A stretch of 64,000 nucleotides of DNA from Sorghum bicolor. Taxonomy: Eukaryota; Streptophyta; Magnoliopsida; Poales; Poaceae. The stretch lies in the NCBI RefSeq assembly GCF_000003195.3, contig NC_012877.2, forward strand, positions 14,315,344 to 14,379,343, given 5' to 3'. Of the stretch, positions 11,101-23,852 are shown one piece after another. Made by a program: the position numbers and the translations under genes. The notes below the pieces were generated by a model. That model was not told the DNA's origin. It searched no databases and was given only the letters and a program-made list of their open reading frames with translations. Position 1 is the first letter of the stretch. Every line of letters starts with the position of its first letter.

Positions 11101-13348
11101 GCATGTGGCGACACAGCTAACAACTCGTCGCTACTACTCCGCCAATTCTCAGGATCTCTGACCGGCGCGGCGTTCCATTGGTACAGCCGGCTGCCGATAG
11201 GAAAAATTAGCAACTGGATTGACATGAAGAAGGCCTTCAAGAAGCACTTCGTCACCATGAAGAGGGACATCTCTGTCGTTGAGCTGTCACAAGTCAAGCA
11301 ACGACGTGATGAACCTATCGACGATTTCCTCATTCGATTTTGAGATAGCTTCGTGCGTCTAGCGAGAGACATGCACCTTGAAGATGCGATCGGGATGTGC
11401 ATTCATGGAATGCTACAACATTGGTCGCTAGAAGTTTCACGACGAGAGCCTAGGACGTTCAGTGAGCTGAGCTCTGCAGTGGCTGCCACCAAGATTGAAT
11501 TTGAGAAATCGCCTCAAATCATGGAGCTCTACAAGAATGCTAGCGTCTTTGAACCTGCCAAGCGCTTCAGCTCGACAGCGAAGTTCAACAATGCTGGGGG
11601 CAAAATGAAGGCTCTAGCGGAGGCAAACACTGCAAGGGTCTTCTCCAACGCTCCTCAAGGTCAAGTGCCTTTCTTAGGTGCCAGGAATGAACGAGGAGGA
11701 GGAAGGATGCGTCTCCAAGACCTTCTCAAGAAGCAATACATCTTCAAGCGGGAGCTGGTGAAGGACATGTTCGAGCAGCTAATGGAGCATAAAGCGCTCA
11801 ACCTTCCGGAGCCACGCCGGCCAGACCAGGTAAACATGTCTAATAATGCCTTATACTGTCCATACCACAGGTACATCGGTCACTCGATTGAGGACTGCAT
11901 CGCCTTTAAGTAGTGGCTACAAAGAGCCATCACCGAGAGGAGGATCAACCTAGATCCTGAAGCTGTCAACCCCGACTACCACACTGTTAACGTGGTGACT
12001 TTGGATACACACTCTCCACCAAGGCAAGGAGGAGGAGAAGATGGAGGATCATGGGTGCCCGTGATGCAGGCTGAGGAGCAACTCGCCCGCATGATGATCG
12101 AAGAGCCCCGAACCACATCAGGAGAGACACCTAGGATCGCTCGGGAAGAGACATGGACAGAGGTACAACATCGACGGTGATCAAATGGTCGCCCCCCTCG
12201 ACATCCTCGCACCATTGTATCCCCACATACACAAGGGCAGCTAGACCCAAGCCGGCGGCGCCCACAACCCCGTTTCGTTCCCAAGACGGAGGGAGACGCA
12301 CCCTTCCCTCGTGCAGGCCGTATGCTACCTACCTTAGCGGAATTCTGGCCTAAGCGCCGGGGGCAAGTCCCAAATAAGGAAGCACAAGTAGAGTCGAGCT
12401 CTTACTCGACCTCGAACGTGGCAACATGCAATGCAACTTCCACTAGAAGCAATGATGAGAACTCAGGCTCCGAGGAAGTGCTTACAGCTAGGGAGCAAGA
12501 AATGCTCCATGGTGGTGACGAGAAAAGAGATGCCCCAGCCGAAGTCAACATGAACCTACGAAGTGGGAGAGCTCTACAAGAACTACCCCAAGCCAAGCAA
12601 CCGAAGGCAGACAAGGCTGCAAATGAAGGTGCCCCACCATCAGGAGCGCTCGAACCATCAAAGAAGAAGAAGAACCGGATTGAGGATATCGACTACAATG
12701 TCGTTTCCCACCTAAAGCGGATCCCGGCGCTGCTAAGTGTCTATGATGCCCTCATGCTAGTGCCTGATCTTCGAGAAGCCCTCGTGAAGGCGCTGCTCGA
12801 ACCCGAGCTCTATGAAGTGGTTATGGCCAAGCACCGCCTCGTCAACAACTCGTTGTTTGTGAATGAGATCACTTTTGACGAGGAAGATGAGGTGATAGAA
12901 GATGGTGACCACAACCGTCCACTCTATGTTGAGGGGAACATAGGAGTCGCGCACCTTCGCCGAATCCTGATTGACCCTGGGTCTGCTGTGAACATTTTGC
13001 CCCTGCGGAGTCTAACGCGGGCTGGCTTCACGGTGGATGACTTGGAGCCTACGGATGTTGTCATTTGCGGCTTTGACAACTCTGGGAAGACGACTTTGGG
13101 AGCTCTAACTGTGAAGATCCAGATGTCCACCTTCAGCTTCAAGGTACGGTTCTACGTCATCGACACCAACACGTCATACTCCGCGCTTCTAGGGAGGCCG
13201 TGGATTCACAAGTATCGGGTGGTGCCGTCTACGCTGCATCAATGCTTGAAGTTCCTCGATGGGAGCAAGACACAACAGCGTATCATCGGCAACATGTCGC
13301 CATATACCATCCAGGAGGCGTACCATGCAGATGCCAAATACTACTTCC
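8104..13348 (+). pseudogene. TE-A gag-protease, interrupted
   Basis: A single frame runs from the ATG at 8104 to about 13348, broken by TGA at 11341, TAG at 11911 and TGA at 12178. The frame reads coherently through each. The N-terminal ~950 residues are Arg/Pro/Ser-rich and unrecognised. A retrotransposon gag capsid domain follows at about 10990-11530 (FPAGWRPPKFRQFDG, then AAFHWYSRLP). A zinc-knuckle-like [14 protein letters not shown] lies at about 11856-11897. The aspartic protease is at about 12900-13330, with [10 protein letters not shown] and the flap-side ALLGRPWIH. At about 13345 one C seems to be missing (CTTCCAG), which moves the frame into that of pol. Each stop is one C-to-T change from CGA or CAG. 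Gag would form the particle and protease would mature it, but this copy cannot make full-length protein without suppression. Confidence 0.85.
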
Positions 13349-16300
13349 AGTCGAGGAGTACAAGCACCAGCTTGGTCGTGTCGCACCTGCAGCAGACATC
13401 GTGTTGAAGCCGGGCACTACAACACCCGAGGTGAAAGCCCTCATCATGCCATGCTCTCCTTCCAAGCAAAGGACCTCCCCAAGGTCTAGGAGGACTAGGC
13501 AGGGGGCAGGAGGCATCTCCTCCACACCCATGACCATTCCTTCATCATTAAATGTGGGAGTCTCTCCATCAACGCCGGTCACCTTAAGGTCCACACGAAG
13601 GCCTTTATTGACATTTGCCTCTTCATCCAAGGAGATCCCACGAGATGAGGTGCTTCCAAAGCCTGGTGCCTTGACCATTGGGAGTTCCACAATTGGGCAA
13701 GGGGGCGTCAAGCCGCTCGTAATGAGTAAAAATGCACCAACAATCACTACAACTCAGGCGTCTACAAGTCAAGCCATAATGGCGCCGGAAGGAGCTGTCA
13801 AGAAGAGAGTCGCTGAGATAGAAGGAGTGGCAACGAGCGCTGAGTGTATGCAGCCTCCAGCATTGTACATATCGACAACCTCTGAGTTGGAAGTATGGAC
13901 AATTCCAGGTCACTCCCCTTCTTCACCGCGCACTATCTTCTATAAGGTGCCACAAGTACAACATTGTGACTTTGTGCATGAATTCCCTAACCCTGATCAT
14001 GATGCAGACGAAGCACTAACAACCATGAAGGCCGAGCCTGGGATAGCTCGCTTGTTAGAGAAGGCTGGAATTACTCTCGGCCCGAATAATAGAATGCCAC
14101 CACCACCAGCTATATGCGAGCAATGGTGGAGTCAAGCGGAAGCTCTGGTCAAGGCGAAACATAAAGTCCAACCAAAGTTTGGACTTGGCTACCGACACAT
14201 CGACACCTCTGATGAAGGAAGAGATCCAGTCAATGCCAATGTTGTCCACTGCTTCACCATATCAACCACCACAAATGATGAAGCTGGCTACTCATACCAT
14301 CCTCGACACCAGGCAGTTGAAGGTGGAGAGCTAGACGCTACACCTGCACCTCAACAACTTGAAGATGGTGGGCAACCTACCATTGATGAGCTTGTGCAAA
14401 TCAACCTAGGAACTGAAGAGGACCCGCGACCTACCTTTGTAAGCGCCACGCTCACGGAGGAGGAGCGAGAAGATTATCGAAGCTTCCTAATGGAGTATAG
14501 AGATTGCTTCGCATGGAGCTACAAAGAGATGCCTGGGTTAGACCCTAGTGTCGCCACTCATAAATTGGCGATTGACCCACAATGTCGTCCTGTGAAGCAA
14601 GCACCTCGACGTGTCCGACCTGAGTTTCAAGACCAAGTCATAGCTGAGGTTGACAAGTTGATCACAGCCGGGTTCATCAAAGAGATACAATACCCTCGCT
14701 GGCTCTCGTCTATTGTCCCCGTGGAGAAGAAGAATGGGCAAGTTCGAGTCTGCGTTGACTTTCGCGACTTGAATCGAGCTTGTCCTAAGGATGACTTCCC
14801 CCTACCAGTCACAGAGTTGGTAGTCGATGCTACCACTGGGTTTGATGCCTTGTCCTTTATGGATGGGTCCTCCGATTACAACCAAATCAAGATGGACCCT
14901 GTGGATGCACTCGACACCGCCTTCAGGACACCTAGAGGCAACTTCCATTATACAGTGATGCCTTTTGGGTTGAAGAACGCTGGTGCAACCTACCAACAGG
15001 CTATGACATACATCCTCGGCGACCTAATCCACCACTCTGTCGAGTGTTACGTCGACGACATGGTGGTAAAGACAAAGGACCGCAGGAACCATCAAGATGA
15101 CCTTAGGGTGGTGTTTGAGCGGTTGCGTCGACACCAGCTCAAGATGAACCCCCTCAAGTGCGCATTTGCTGTCCGGTCAGGTGTCTTCCTCGGCTTTGTT
15201 GTTCGACATCGCGGCATCGAGATTGAGCCAAAGAAGATCACGGCCATCCTTGAGATGCCATCGCCCCAAAAGCTAAGTGAGCTGAGGACACTCCAAGGAC
15301 ACTTGGCCTACATTAGGCGCTTCATCTCAAATCTCTCTGGATGCGTACAACCCTTCTCTAAGCTAATGAAGAAGGGAGCACCATTTGTATGGGATGAGGA
15401 GTGCCAAAACTGCTTTGATAGCATCAAAAGGTACCTTCTTAATCCTCCAGTGTTGGCTGCTCCTATAAAAGGACGCCCTCTCATTCTTTACATTGCTGCG
15501 CAGCCTTCCTCACTAGGCGCTCTACTCGCTCAACATAATGATGAAGGCAAGGAGGTGGCGTGCTACTACTTGAGCCGCACCATGGTGGGTGCTGAACGCA
15601 ACTATTCCTCCATCGAGAAGTTGTGCTTGGCACTGATCTTTGCTTTGAAGAAGTTAAGGCATTACATGTTGGCACATGAAATCCAGCTAGTGGCCAGGGC
15701 AGATCCAATAAAGTATCTGCTCAGTCAACCCGCACTCACTGGACGGCTAGCAAAGTGGGTTCTTCTCATGACAGAGTTTGATCTCACATTTGTGCCGCAA
15801 AAAGCTATTAAAGGACAAGCTCTGGCGGAGTTCCTGGCGGCACATCCTGTACCTGACGACTCCCCACTCATCACCGAGTTACGTGATGAGGACGTCTTCA
15901 CCACTGACATCGAGGCTCCATGGGAGCTCTACTTTGACGGTGCCTCACGAGCGGAAGTCGCCCTCGATGGTACCTCAAGACGAAGAGCTGGAGCTGGGCT
16001 GGTGTTGAAGACCCCACAGGGAGGAGTGTTGTACCACTCATACTCCCTTCTCAAGGAGGAGTGTTCCAATAACGAAGCGGAGTATGAGGCACTCATCTTT
16101 GGCCTCCTCTTAGCACTTTCCATGGAGGTATGTTCCCTGCGAGTTCATGGGGACACTCAGCTCATTGTTCAACAGATTAATGGGGTCTATGAAGTCCGTA
16201 AACCGGAACTCATGCCATATTGTGAGGCAGCTCAAAAACTCATGAATAAATTCAAAAATATTGAAATTCTTCGTGTCCCACGAAGCAGGAATGCTCCAGC

Positions 16301-17711
16301 TGATGCTTTAGCAAAGCTCGCAGCGGCGCTTGCCCTTCCCGAAGGTAAACCCGCACAAGTCACTATCGAGGAGAGGTGGCTACTTCCTGCTGTACTAGAG
16401 CTCATCTCGGCGGAACAGGAAGTCGACACTGTCACCATGGGGGCCATCAAAGAGGACGATTGGCGCAAACCCTTCCTCGACTACTTCAAGCATGGCCATC
16501 TCCCAAATGATACAGTGAAGAGACGTCAACTACAACGACGACTTCCATCTTATGTCTACAAAGGAGGTGTGCTCTACAAGCGCGCCTACGGACAAGAGAT
16601 GCTCTTGCGATGTGTGAACCGTCATGAGGCTGATGAAGTGTTGAAGGAGGTTCATCATGGAGTCTGCGGTGGGCATCAGAGTGGCCCAAAAATGTATCAT
16701 AGTGTTCGCTTGGCTGGGTACTATTGGCCGGGCATCATGGCAGATTGCCTAGGAGTGGCGAAGACGTGCCATGGTTGCCAAATCCACGGCAATTTCAAGC
16801 ATCTACCGCCAGTACCACTTCACCCGACGGTCCCTTCATGGCCGTTCGACGCTTGGGGCATGGACGTCATCGGCCCCATTGACCCTCCTTCTTCTGGAGG
16901 TCATCGCTTTATCCTTGCTGCAACGGACTACTCCAAATGGGCGGAGGCAGTACCATTGCGCGAGGTGAAGAGCGCTAACGCCATCAATTTTCTGGAGCGA
17001 CACATCATATACCGCTTCGGAATTCCACGTCGCATCACATCTGACAATGCTAAAGCTTTCAGATCAGACAAGATGCATAGGTTTATGGAGAAGTATAAAA
17101 TCAAGTGGAACTACTCCACTGGCTATTATCCCCAGGCAAACGGGATGATAGAAGCATTCAACAAGACCCTCGGCAAGATACTTAAGAAAACAGTGCACAA
17201 GCATAGGAGAGATTGGCATGATCGTCTCTTCGAAGCACTATGGGCGTACCGCGTCACGGTCCGTACCCCAACTCAAGCCACCCCATATTATCTTGTGTAT
17301 GGGTGTGAGGCAGTCTTGCCTCTAGAGATTCAGCTACCATCATTACGGGTGGCTATTCATGATGGGCTAACTCAGGATGAACAGGTCCGACTCCGGTTTC
17401 AGGAACTCGATGCCCTAGAGGAGGGTCGCCTCAAGGCTGTACAAGAACTGGAGCTATATCGCCACAACATGGCGAGGGCCTACAACAAGCTCGTCAAGCG
17501 ACGCGTCTTCAGGAAAGGTGAACTGGTGCTCGTGCTTCGGCGTCCTATCGTTGTCACACACAAGACGAAAGGAAAATTCGAGCCCAAGTGGGAAGGACCA
17601 TACGCCATCGAACAAGTCTACAACGGAGGCGCCTACCAGCTGGTCGATCAACAAGGAGTCCGACCAATGCCGCCCATCAATGGAAGGTTCTTAAAAAAAT
17701 ATTTTGCATAA
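13349..17711 (+). CDS. TE-A pol: reverse transcriptase, two RNase H domains, integrase
   Basis: Open to TAA at 17709. Blocks in order: a Ser/Thr/Pro linker; RT ([18 protein letters not shown], then YVDD at 15048-15059); the RT-linked RNase H (about 15480-15840); a second, archaeal-type RNase H (about 15921-16330, from LYFDGAS to [10 protein letters not shown]); and integrase. Integrase shows the zinc-binding H...H...C..C region (about 16650-16790) and the catalytic Asp at 16863, Asp at 17043 and Glu at 17151. No chromodomain follows. Catalytic residues are present, so the domain set looks usable, but with the upstream frameshift pol lacks an obvious way to be expressed from this copy. Pol start is set by the likely frameshift point and is not a start codon. 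Confidence 0.9.
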
Positions 17712-18856
17712 AAATATTTTTTTTTCTTCTCTTTCTTTCTTTCTACCTCTCTGTGAGATGATCAGTATGCATATTCCATTGCACTACTTGGTTGTCTCCC
17801 TATGGAGAAGAAACAAAAAACACAAAGGCTCTCCCTACTAAGCTGCAGCTGCAGTGGAGGATTCGACAGCTTTGAGGCTTTTCCAAAAGTCCTGGGGGCA
17901 ACAGCCTAGTGCATGGACCCCATGACAAGCCACCATTTCACGGGACGCACGACAGACGCGAACATGTTTCCGCTGGGGGCAGTGGGAAGATGACTTGGGT
18001 CACTCCTAAGCAGCGAGGCGACCATGCTGCTTGCGCGTCCCAACAAGAGGTGACACACACTCCGGGGAAGACTATAGGAGAAGAGCAAGAAAAGGGCTAC
18101 CTGGTGCAACACAAGTTGCATTAAGTGTGCAGCCACTTGCCACCCTGGAAGGTGATAACAAGGGACATAAAAAAACACAACGCCAGCGAGGATTCATCTA
18201 GCGACACAAAGGTGAATGGCTACCCTCCAGGTTCCTCGGATGCTGAAGCAAGCTCCAAGCAAAAAAAAAAAAACAAAAAAAAAACAAAAAAAAAGGCAGG
18301 AAAGAAAAAGGGTCTCCAAAGAAGTGACCGACTACCTGCCAAATGAGCCCAATCAATCTCACACCAAGCTAAACATCCAGTGGGAGGCGGAGGTAGTCGT
18401 TCACCATCCTCGGCAAAAGCAATGGCGAGCTCATTAGCCATTACCCACAACACAACACCAACTCAGCCATCCCGACGCCTCAATGTTAGAGAGCGCGAGT
18501 GGACCGTGGTACAACTCAACGCAAGGGAGTCTCAAGCAAGAATTCCCTTCACCTCAGTGGAAACATCAAAGCAGAAGTCCACACATTCAAGCACACAATG
18601 GGGCGAAATCATGGGAGCCATGTTGCCATGGTCACGCAACGGCGCCTAATGGTAATGTCCCCTGGCTGTCCTATTTCGAGCTGCTTATATAGCTAATGCT
18701 AAAGGGAGAGCCAACATTTTTTTTTAAAAAAAACATAAACACCATTCTCTTATTTCAACGATTTTACTTTATCATCACATTACCCTAGCTATGACAGTCA
18801 TCTATAGACAAGCTAGCTTTTTTTTTTAGTAGTGTTGCAGGTCCATCGTTTCGCTA

Positions 18857-19095
18857 CTTCGGGAGCAGTGTTGGCGCGCCAGTGCGGATAGTGCCAATGT
18901 TGTGAAACCCTTCAACCCGACTGGCTCGCACCACGATACATATAATACAGTGGTCGTCAGGTTGATAAACCACACCTTCGGGAGCAATGTTGGTGCGCCA
19001 GTGCGGACAGCGCCAATGTTGTGAAACCCTTCAATCCGGCTGGCTTGCACCACGATACACTACAACACAGTGGTCGCCGGAATTGATAAAACTTC
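18857..19095 (+). repeat. Tandem duplication, 119-bp unit, two copies
   Basis: Copy 1 starts CTTCGGGAGCAGTGTTGG at 18857 and copy 2 starts CTTCGGGAGCAATGTTGG at 18976. They differ by scattered substitutions, so the duplication predates this insertion. Confidence 0.85.
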
Positions 19096-19192
19096 TTCGT
19101 CAAGTTACACGGACTTTACACCGCAAGACGAAGATGACGTGAGGGCGTCCGATTGGCTAGTACTGCCATATGGACCTGATGGACACATCATT

Positions 19193-19455
19193 AGCTGATG
19201 CCGCAATACGGCCCCAATGAAGCCCCAGTATACTTGTTGGCCAATGCCGCAACACGGCCCCAATGAAGTTCAACGTCTACTCGCTGGCTAATGCTGTAAC
19301 ACGGCCCGGGCGGAGCTTCATTTCTTCTGTCGGTCAACACCATGACACAGCCCCGACAGAATCCTTCCTGCTGGCCAATGCTACAACACGGTCCCGGCAG
19401 AGCTCCACTTCTTCCGTTATGGCCAATGCTGTAACACGGCTCCAACGGAAGTCTC
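19193..19455 (+). repeat. Degenerate tandem repeat of about 47 bp, five to six copies
   Basis: A core like CCAATGCTGTAACACGGCCC recurs near 19200, 19245, 19290, 19340, 19380 and 19425 with many changes between copies. It lies in the 3' region of TE-A, outside any open frame with family features. Confidence 0.7.
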
Positions 19456-19498
19456 CATGCCATCTCTTGGAGTCGGCGCAACGTCCCCAAGGTTCGCC

Positions 19499-19580
19499 TT
19501 TTTTTTTTTCTTTTTTTTTCTTTTTCTTTCTGTTTTTTTTCCTTTCTTTCTTCTTTCCATTTTGTTTTTTTTTCTTCTCC
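19499..19580 (+). repeat. Long pyrimidine tract
   Basis: About 80 bases almost entirely T with scattered C and a few G. It is 4.2 kb from the 3' LTR, so it is not the purine tract that primes plus-strand synthesis. Confidence 0.8.
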
Positions 19581-21190
19581 TTTTGCCTCCCCTTCCTCGC
19601 TTCGTCTGTATCGGATGCTAAGGAGGCACCCGTGGCGAGGGTGCTCCTTGTTAAGAGAGTTGTTGTCTCACAACCTAGCGACTTGATGCGAGGCGCTCCG
19701 CAAAGATGATGGCGATGTCAGGCGACCGAGACATGTGTTACCCCATGTGGGAGATTCAGCTATTATCATAAGAAGTGTGCCCGCAGCCGGCACCAACGAT
19801 CCTACGGTATGAAACAAAGTTTGCTGGGCTGTGGTGAATGCCACGTTTGAACTAAAGGCAAACGGGTGAAGCTATGTCGGTGCTGACCCTTATATATGTA
19901 CGAATTAATTGTAATAAATTGGGTTCCATGAGGCTCTACTCAAAGAGTCTCATAATATGTACTCATGCGTATTATATATATTGTTGAAAAGCAATAAAAA
20001 AGCGGCTAGCAATGTCTCCTTGAATTGTGTACTGCTGTGTCAGCTGATTGATTAAAGCGTACAAACAAAATTATTCAAGGAATATTCATATTCGTATACA
20101 CATACGTAATCCGGCGTTGTGCGACTCGCAAGCCAAGATAAGGTGGTACGCTCCAAGCTTGGCGGCTAACACCCCCGCGGACAACGAGCAAGGACGCATA
20201 TGTACGTACATGTGCTAATTCACAAGCTAAAGATAAAAACGTCATGGCTTGTCGAGCAGCGTCCTCAGTGGCTCCTAAAGGCCTAAGCAACGTACGGCTC
20301 GACGGGCAAGCCCGCACATTGACGTTTGTAACCGAGTCGTAGCTGTTCACGATGAAGACTAAATGCTCCATATACGAGCGTGATGGACGTACGTGCACGT
20401 ATGCAGATGCGAGTGAAGAATAAACTAGTACCTACACACATTCGATCAGGCAACCGTTCAAAGCTTGAGTTCATCCTAGTTATAAAATCCTACATGTGAC
20501 TGTAGATGACGTATTCTCATACTTGCATGTACGTCCAACCATCGAGCGTCTTCATATGAAAACATGCAAGCTGAGATAAAGTGTCGTGCCCTCAGTCCGG
20601 CCGGCAGCTCGTCAATGATGCCGTTACTACTTGGCAACCATGTATTTATATGCGCTTCGCAACGATAGCAGCATATGTCATGTACCAAACTTTGTGAACG
20701 GTTGTCATAAAATTCCAGTCATCCTTTTTGACAGTAAGTCAGTGGTCAAGACACGCCTGCTGTTGCGCCAGCGGCAGAGTTGGGACCTTTACAACGAAGG
20801 CCACTAGCGATGGTTCCGATGATTAGCAGCGGCGCCGGTGTTAAATCAGACGCTTATAGTGCTGCGTACAAATACAGAGAGCAGATGTTCGAGCCTATGC
20901 AGGCAAGGAATAAAAAACTTGTACGCCGATCAATCAAGCGGAAAGAGAAACATGTACGTGCATCCACGTACTGATTTATTTGACGGGTATAACCTGTTCA
21001 CTCAATATTGTATTAATTGTAATAGGAGCATGCATCAAGCATTGCCCAATTTATTTAACTAAGGTTTAACCAGTGGAAACAAACTACTAAAAAAAAGGAC
21101 CCAAACATTGGAGTCTAAAGTGAATGACTAATACTATGAAGTAAAGCTCCTATAGAGCCACTACAAACGTGGCCTAGCTATGGAGTGATC

Positions 21191-23655
21191 TCAGACTTCC
21201 TCAGGGAAGAAATACTTCAAGATGAGCTTGATGCCTTCGGACACAGGGTCCTCCAATTGTCCGACTTTCTCTAGCCGAGCTTTCAAGTCTTCTCGGCACT
21301 CTTCCAGCTGCTCGAGTCTCGCCCCCAGTGTCTTGGCATGTCCCTGACAAAATTGCATGTGCTTCAAGAGTGTGGACTCTTTGTTAAGGAGCTCTTTTTG
21401 ATATGCCCAGGCAGCACGGGCCTCCTCCTCAAAAGCACGGGTCTTCTCCTTAAGAGCACGGACCTTCTCATCCAAAGCGCGAGCCTTTTCGGTAGCACCC
21501 TGCTGCTCCATCCTAAGAGATGAGTGGTCTGCCTGCGCCCCGTCACCCTCTTCGATGTGATGCTTCAGATCGACCATGGTCTTGGAGTGGGCAGCATCCA
21601 GCTCATGAAGGTGTTGATGCCCTTCTCCCATGACAGAATCAACCGCGATAGGGGAAGGAGTTTCGCCATCCAAACGCTTCTTCAAATGCTCCTCCAGGCT
21701 TTTTAGGTGGTCCATGAGCTGCGCCAAGGCCGCGGGTCGTGGCTCTTCGTACATCACCGCCCAGTAATTTAACACGGCGAAGGGCCTTGCTCTCGTCGAA
21801 AGGGTTGAGCTCCAGCAGGGTTCGGAGGTCCCCCAACTCCTCGCGTATACCATGTCTATCATCAGGGAGCTCAAGGATGAAGGAGGCGTCATCATCCAGA
21901 AAGTCAGGAAGGCGAAGCGAGTCCAGCTTTGCAGCAAACCCTTTGGCTTGGTTCATCAGTTGGAGATGTGCATTGTCTTCCTTCTTTAAGGCGCCCAGCT
22001 TAGAGAGGGGTGTGTTGTCCTCAGTGTCATCATTGGCTGCCAAAGGAGGTGATAATGAGATCAAAGCCTACGCCACTTATATGTATTGTAGCATGCATGT
22101 GTAAAAAATGGTAGGTTACCTTCCGGGGCTTCGTGGTCATCTAGATGTGCAGGTTTGTTTGCTTGCTGGGCCATGATAACGTCCTGGAGCGATGCTTGAT
22201 GTCCATCACCCAGCATGACGTACACTTTACCACTGACTGGCGGCTCCGAGTTAGGATCAGCTGAAGGTAGTGTTGAAGCTGGCGCCGACACAAGAACTGG
22301 TGCATGAGGAAGCTGTTCGGTAGCTTTGGGCGCGCCATCCGCAATTTCAGCAGGAGGGAAGTCCTGTACGCAGTCCGTGAAAAGGCTAAGTACTTCTTCT
22401 AATGAGACTCCCTCCCATGGAAGGAGATTTAGATCCTCGTTCATGAATGACTTGACAAAATTATTTGAAGAAAATTACCACAGTGTCAAAGGAAGTAAAA
22501 AGAGAAGGTTACTGAGCATGTTTACGTTGTCTTTGCCGTAGTCGGCAAGAGAGATGTTTTCATCAAAGCCTTCTTGCTCGTCCAAGTTGATCAATGGGTG
22601 CAATTTAGCTTTGCCCTACAAATATTAAATAAATTCAGTATGTTCGCATGCACAAGAAGTATACGTATATATAAGCTCAGAGAATAGGCACACCTGTGTA
22701 GTCTTGTATTGCTGTGTGGGTTCAGTGCCTTCAAGGAGAGTTTGCCTGGCTGCTGCTGGAGTATGGCTTGATGGGTCAGATGACGTCTTGCTCTCCACGA
22801 GCTTGTCGTCTTGGCGCATCTTCTTTGGACTCCTTTGCTTGGATGACATGTCCTCACGTGCGCCGCCACTGTCCGCCGCCGAGTACAATCTCTTGTCTTG
22901 AGTTACCTTGGGAGGAGACTGATCCGATGGTGCACTTGCTTTTACCTCCGTATAGTCACTCCCACTTGGGCGTAACTTCCTCTTCGGATGAGGCTCTGAG
23001 TCGGAGTCACTATCGTCCATAAACACCCGACGACGAGGTACGCGGGGCTCGATCTTGTATTGATCCGTAGTATCGTGAGGTTTAGGCTCACTCTTCCGCG
23101 AGATGTTCCGACCGTTACGATTGACTCGGCTCCTAGAGTCGTTCTGGCATGGAGCTTCTATATTGTGATGCTCCCTGCGTTGAAGATCTCGGCCTTCCCG
23201 GTTGCCGCGGGTCTTCGTGCTATCCTGGCGTGGAGCATGCTGGCCGTTGTTGTCGTTGCGAGATTGCGACGCGTTCCGATTCGGGCGTTCTTCACGAGGC
23301 TTGGGTTCATCTTTACGGGGTGAATCTCCATCGCGCTCGCCACGAGCCCGCTGAGAACGGCGCTGCCGACCGGACCAATCTCCAACACGTGCATCACCAT
23401 AACGAGCCACTGCATCAAGAACAAGCAGTCAATTGAAGATAAGAAAGAAGAAGTTAAATAGTTCCATGCATGCACGTGTATATGTCTGTCGACGTGCAAA
23501 TACGAAAGAAGCTAATTGAAAAAGCAAGGAGGAAACGAATTGACGCAACTAGTTTATACTTGCTGTGTTGCGATGGCTGAGCTCCAAAGGTTGCGTCGAC
23601 GATGACCTGACTTGGGCGCGACTTGGACGGAGAACGACGTGCAGCAAAATTGCAA
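21191..23655 (-). pseudogene. TE-A antisense gene: basic RD/RE-rich and coiled-coil protein
   Basis: A reverse-oriented gene between pol and the 3' LTR, in the position of the antisense ORF of Grande-type Tat elements ('gene 23' of maize Grande). Predicted exons are about 23655-23560 (leader), 23409-22694, 22615-22526, 22450-22120 and 22036-21191. All introns are GT-AG, 75-150 bp, and the coding phases agree (0, 0, 1). The start codon would be built by splicing: A at 23560 plus TG at 23409-23408. The first coding exon is rich in Arg, Asp, Glu and Ser (RGERDGDSPRKDEPKPREER), with an acidic DDSDSDSE run and basic PKRKLR, suggesting a nuclear protein. The last exon is a long coiled coil (KARALDEKVRALKEKTRAFE). 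A one-base shift near 21777-21782 breaks the last exon. Function is unknown. Confidence 0.65.
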
Positions 23656-23680
23656 GTTATGGAAGGTGAGGCGTCCCGTA

Positions 23681-23690
23681 GATATATATA
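23681..23690 (-). promoter_or_regulatory. TATA box of the TE-A antisense gene
   Basis: TATATATATC on the minus strand, about 30 bp before the proposed leader exon and about 160 bp inside the 3' LTR. It would let the gene be transcribed against pol without using the LTR. Confidence 0.5.
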
Positions 23691-23839
23691 CTACCCTTGG
23701 GCTATCCTTTGTAATCCGGACTCTAGAATACCAGAGTCTATGAGGGATACGGCAGCAAACCTTGTTGCGCCCGGATATCTTGATCGGTTTCTTCACCAAG
23801 ACGAGTCCGTACTTGCTACGCGCCGTCCAAACTCATCTT

Positions 23840-23852
23840 GGTGGGGGGCATT
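23840..23852 (+). other. TE-A polypurine tract
   Basis: GGTGGGGGGCATT lies directly before the 3' LTR, the position that primes plus-strand DNA synthesis. Confidence 0.75.

Larger units (their letters stand above)
17712..21190 (+). other. TE-A 3' non-coding region
   Basis: About 3.5 kb between pol and the end of the antisense gene. It holds an A-rich stretch (18258-18296), two tandem-repeat blocks, a long pyrimidine tract and AT-rich sequence near 19900-20060. At 20100-20700 the base pattern (CGTACGTAC-like words) resembles that of the LTR. Small frames here show no family features. Confidence 0.6.

Noticed and set aside
13340..13355. Programmed -1 frameshift between protease and pol in TE-A
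   Set aside because: There is no slippery heptamer at CTACTTCCAGTCG. A single missing C explains the shift, and Tat gag-pro and pol normally read on in one frame or across a stop.
19499..19580. Polypurine/pyrimidine priming tract of TE-A
   Set aside because: It is 4.2 kb from the 3' LTR and pyrimidine-rich on the element strand; a proper purine tract lies at 23840-23852.
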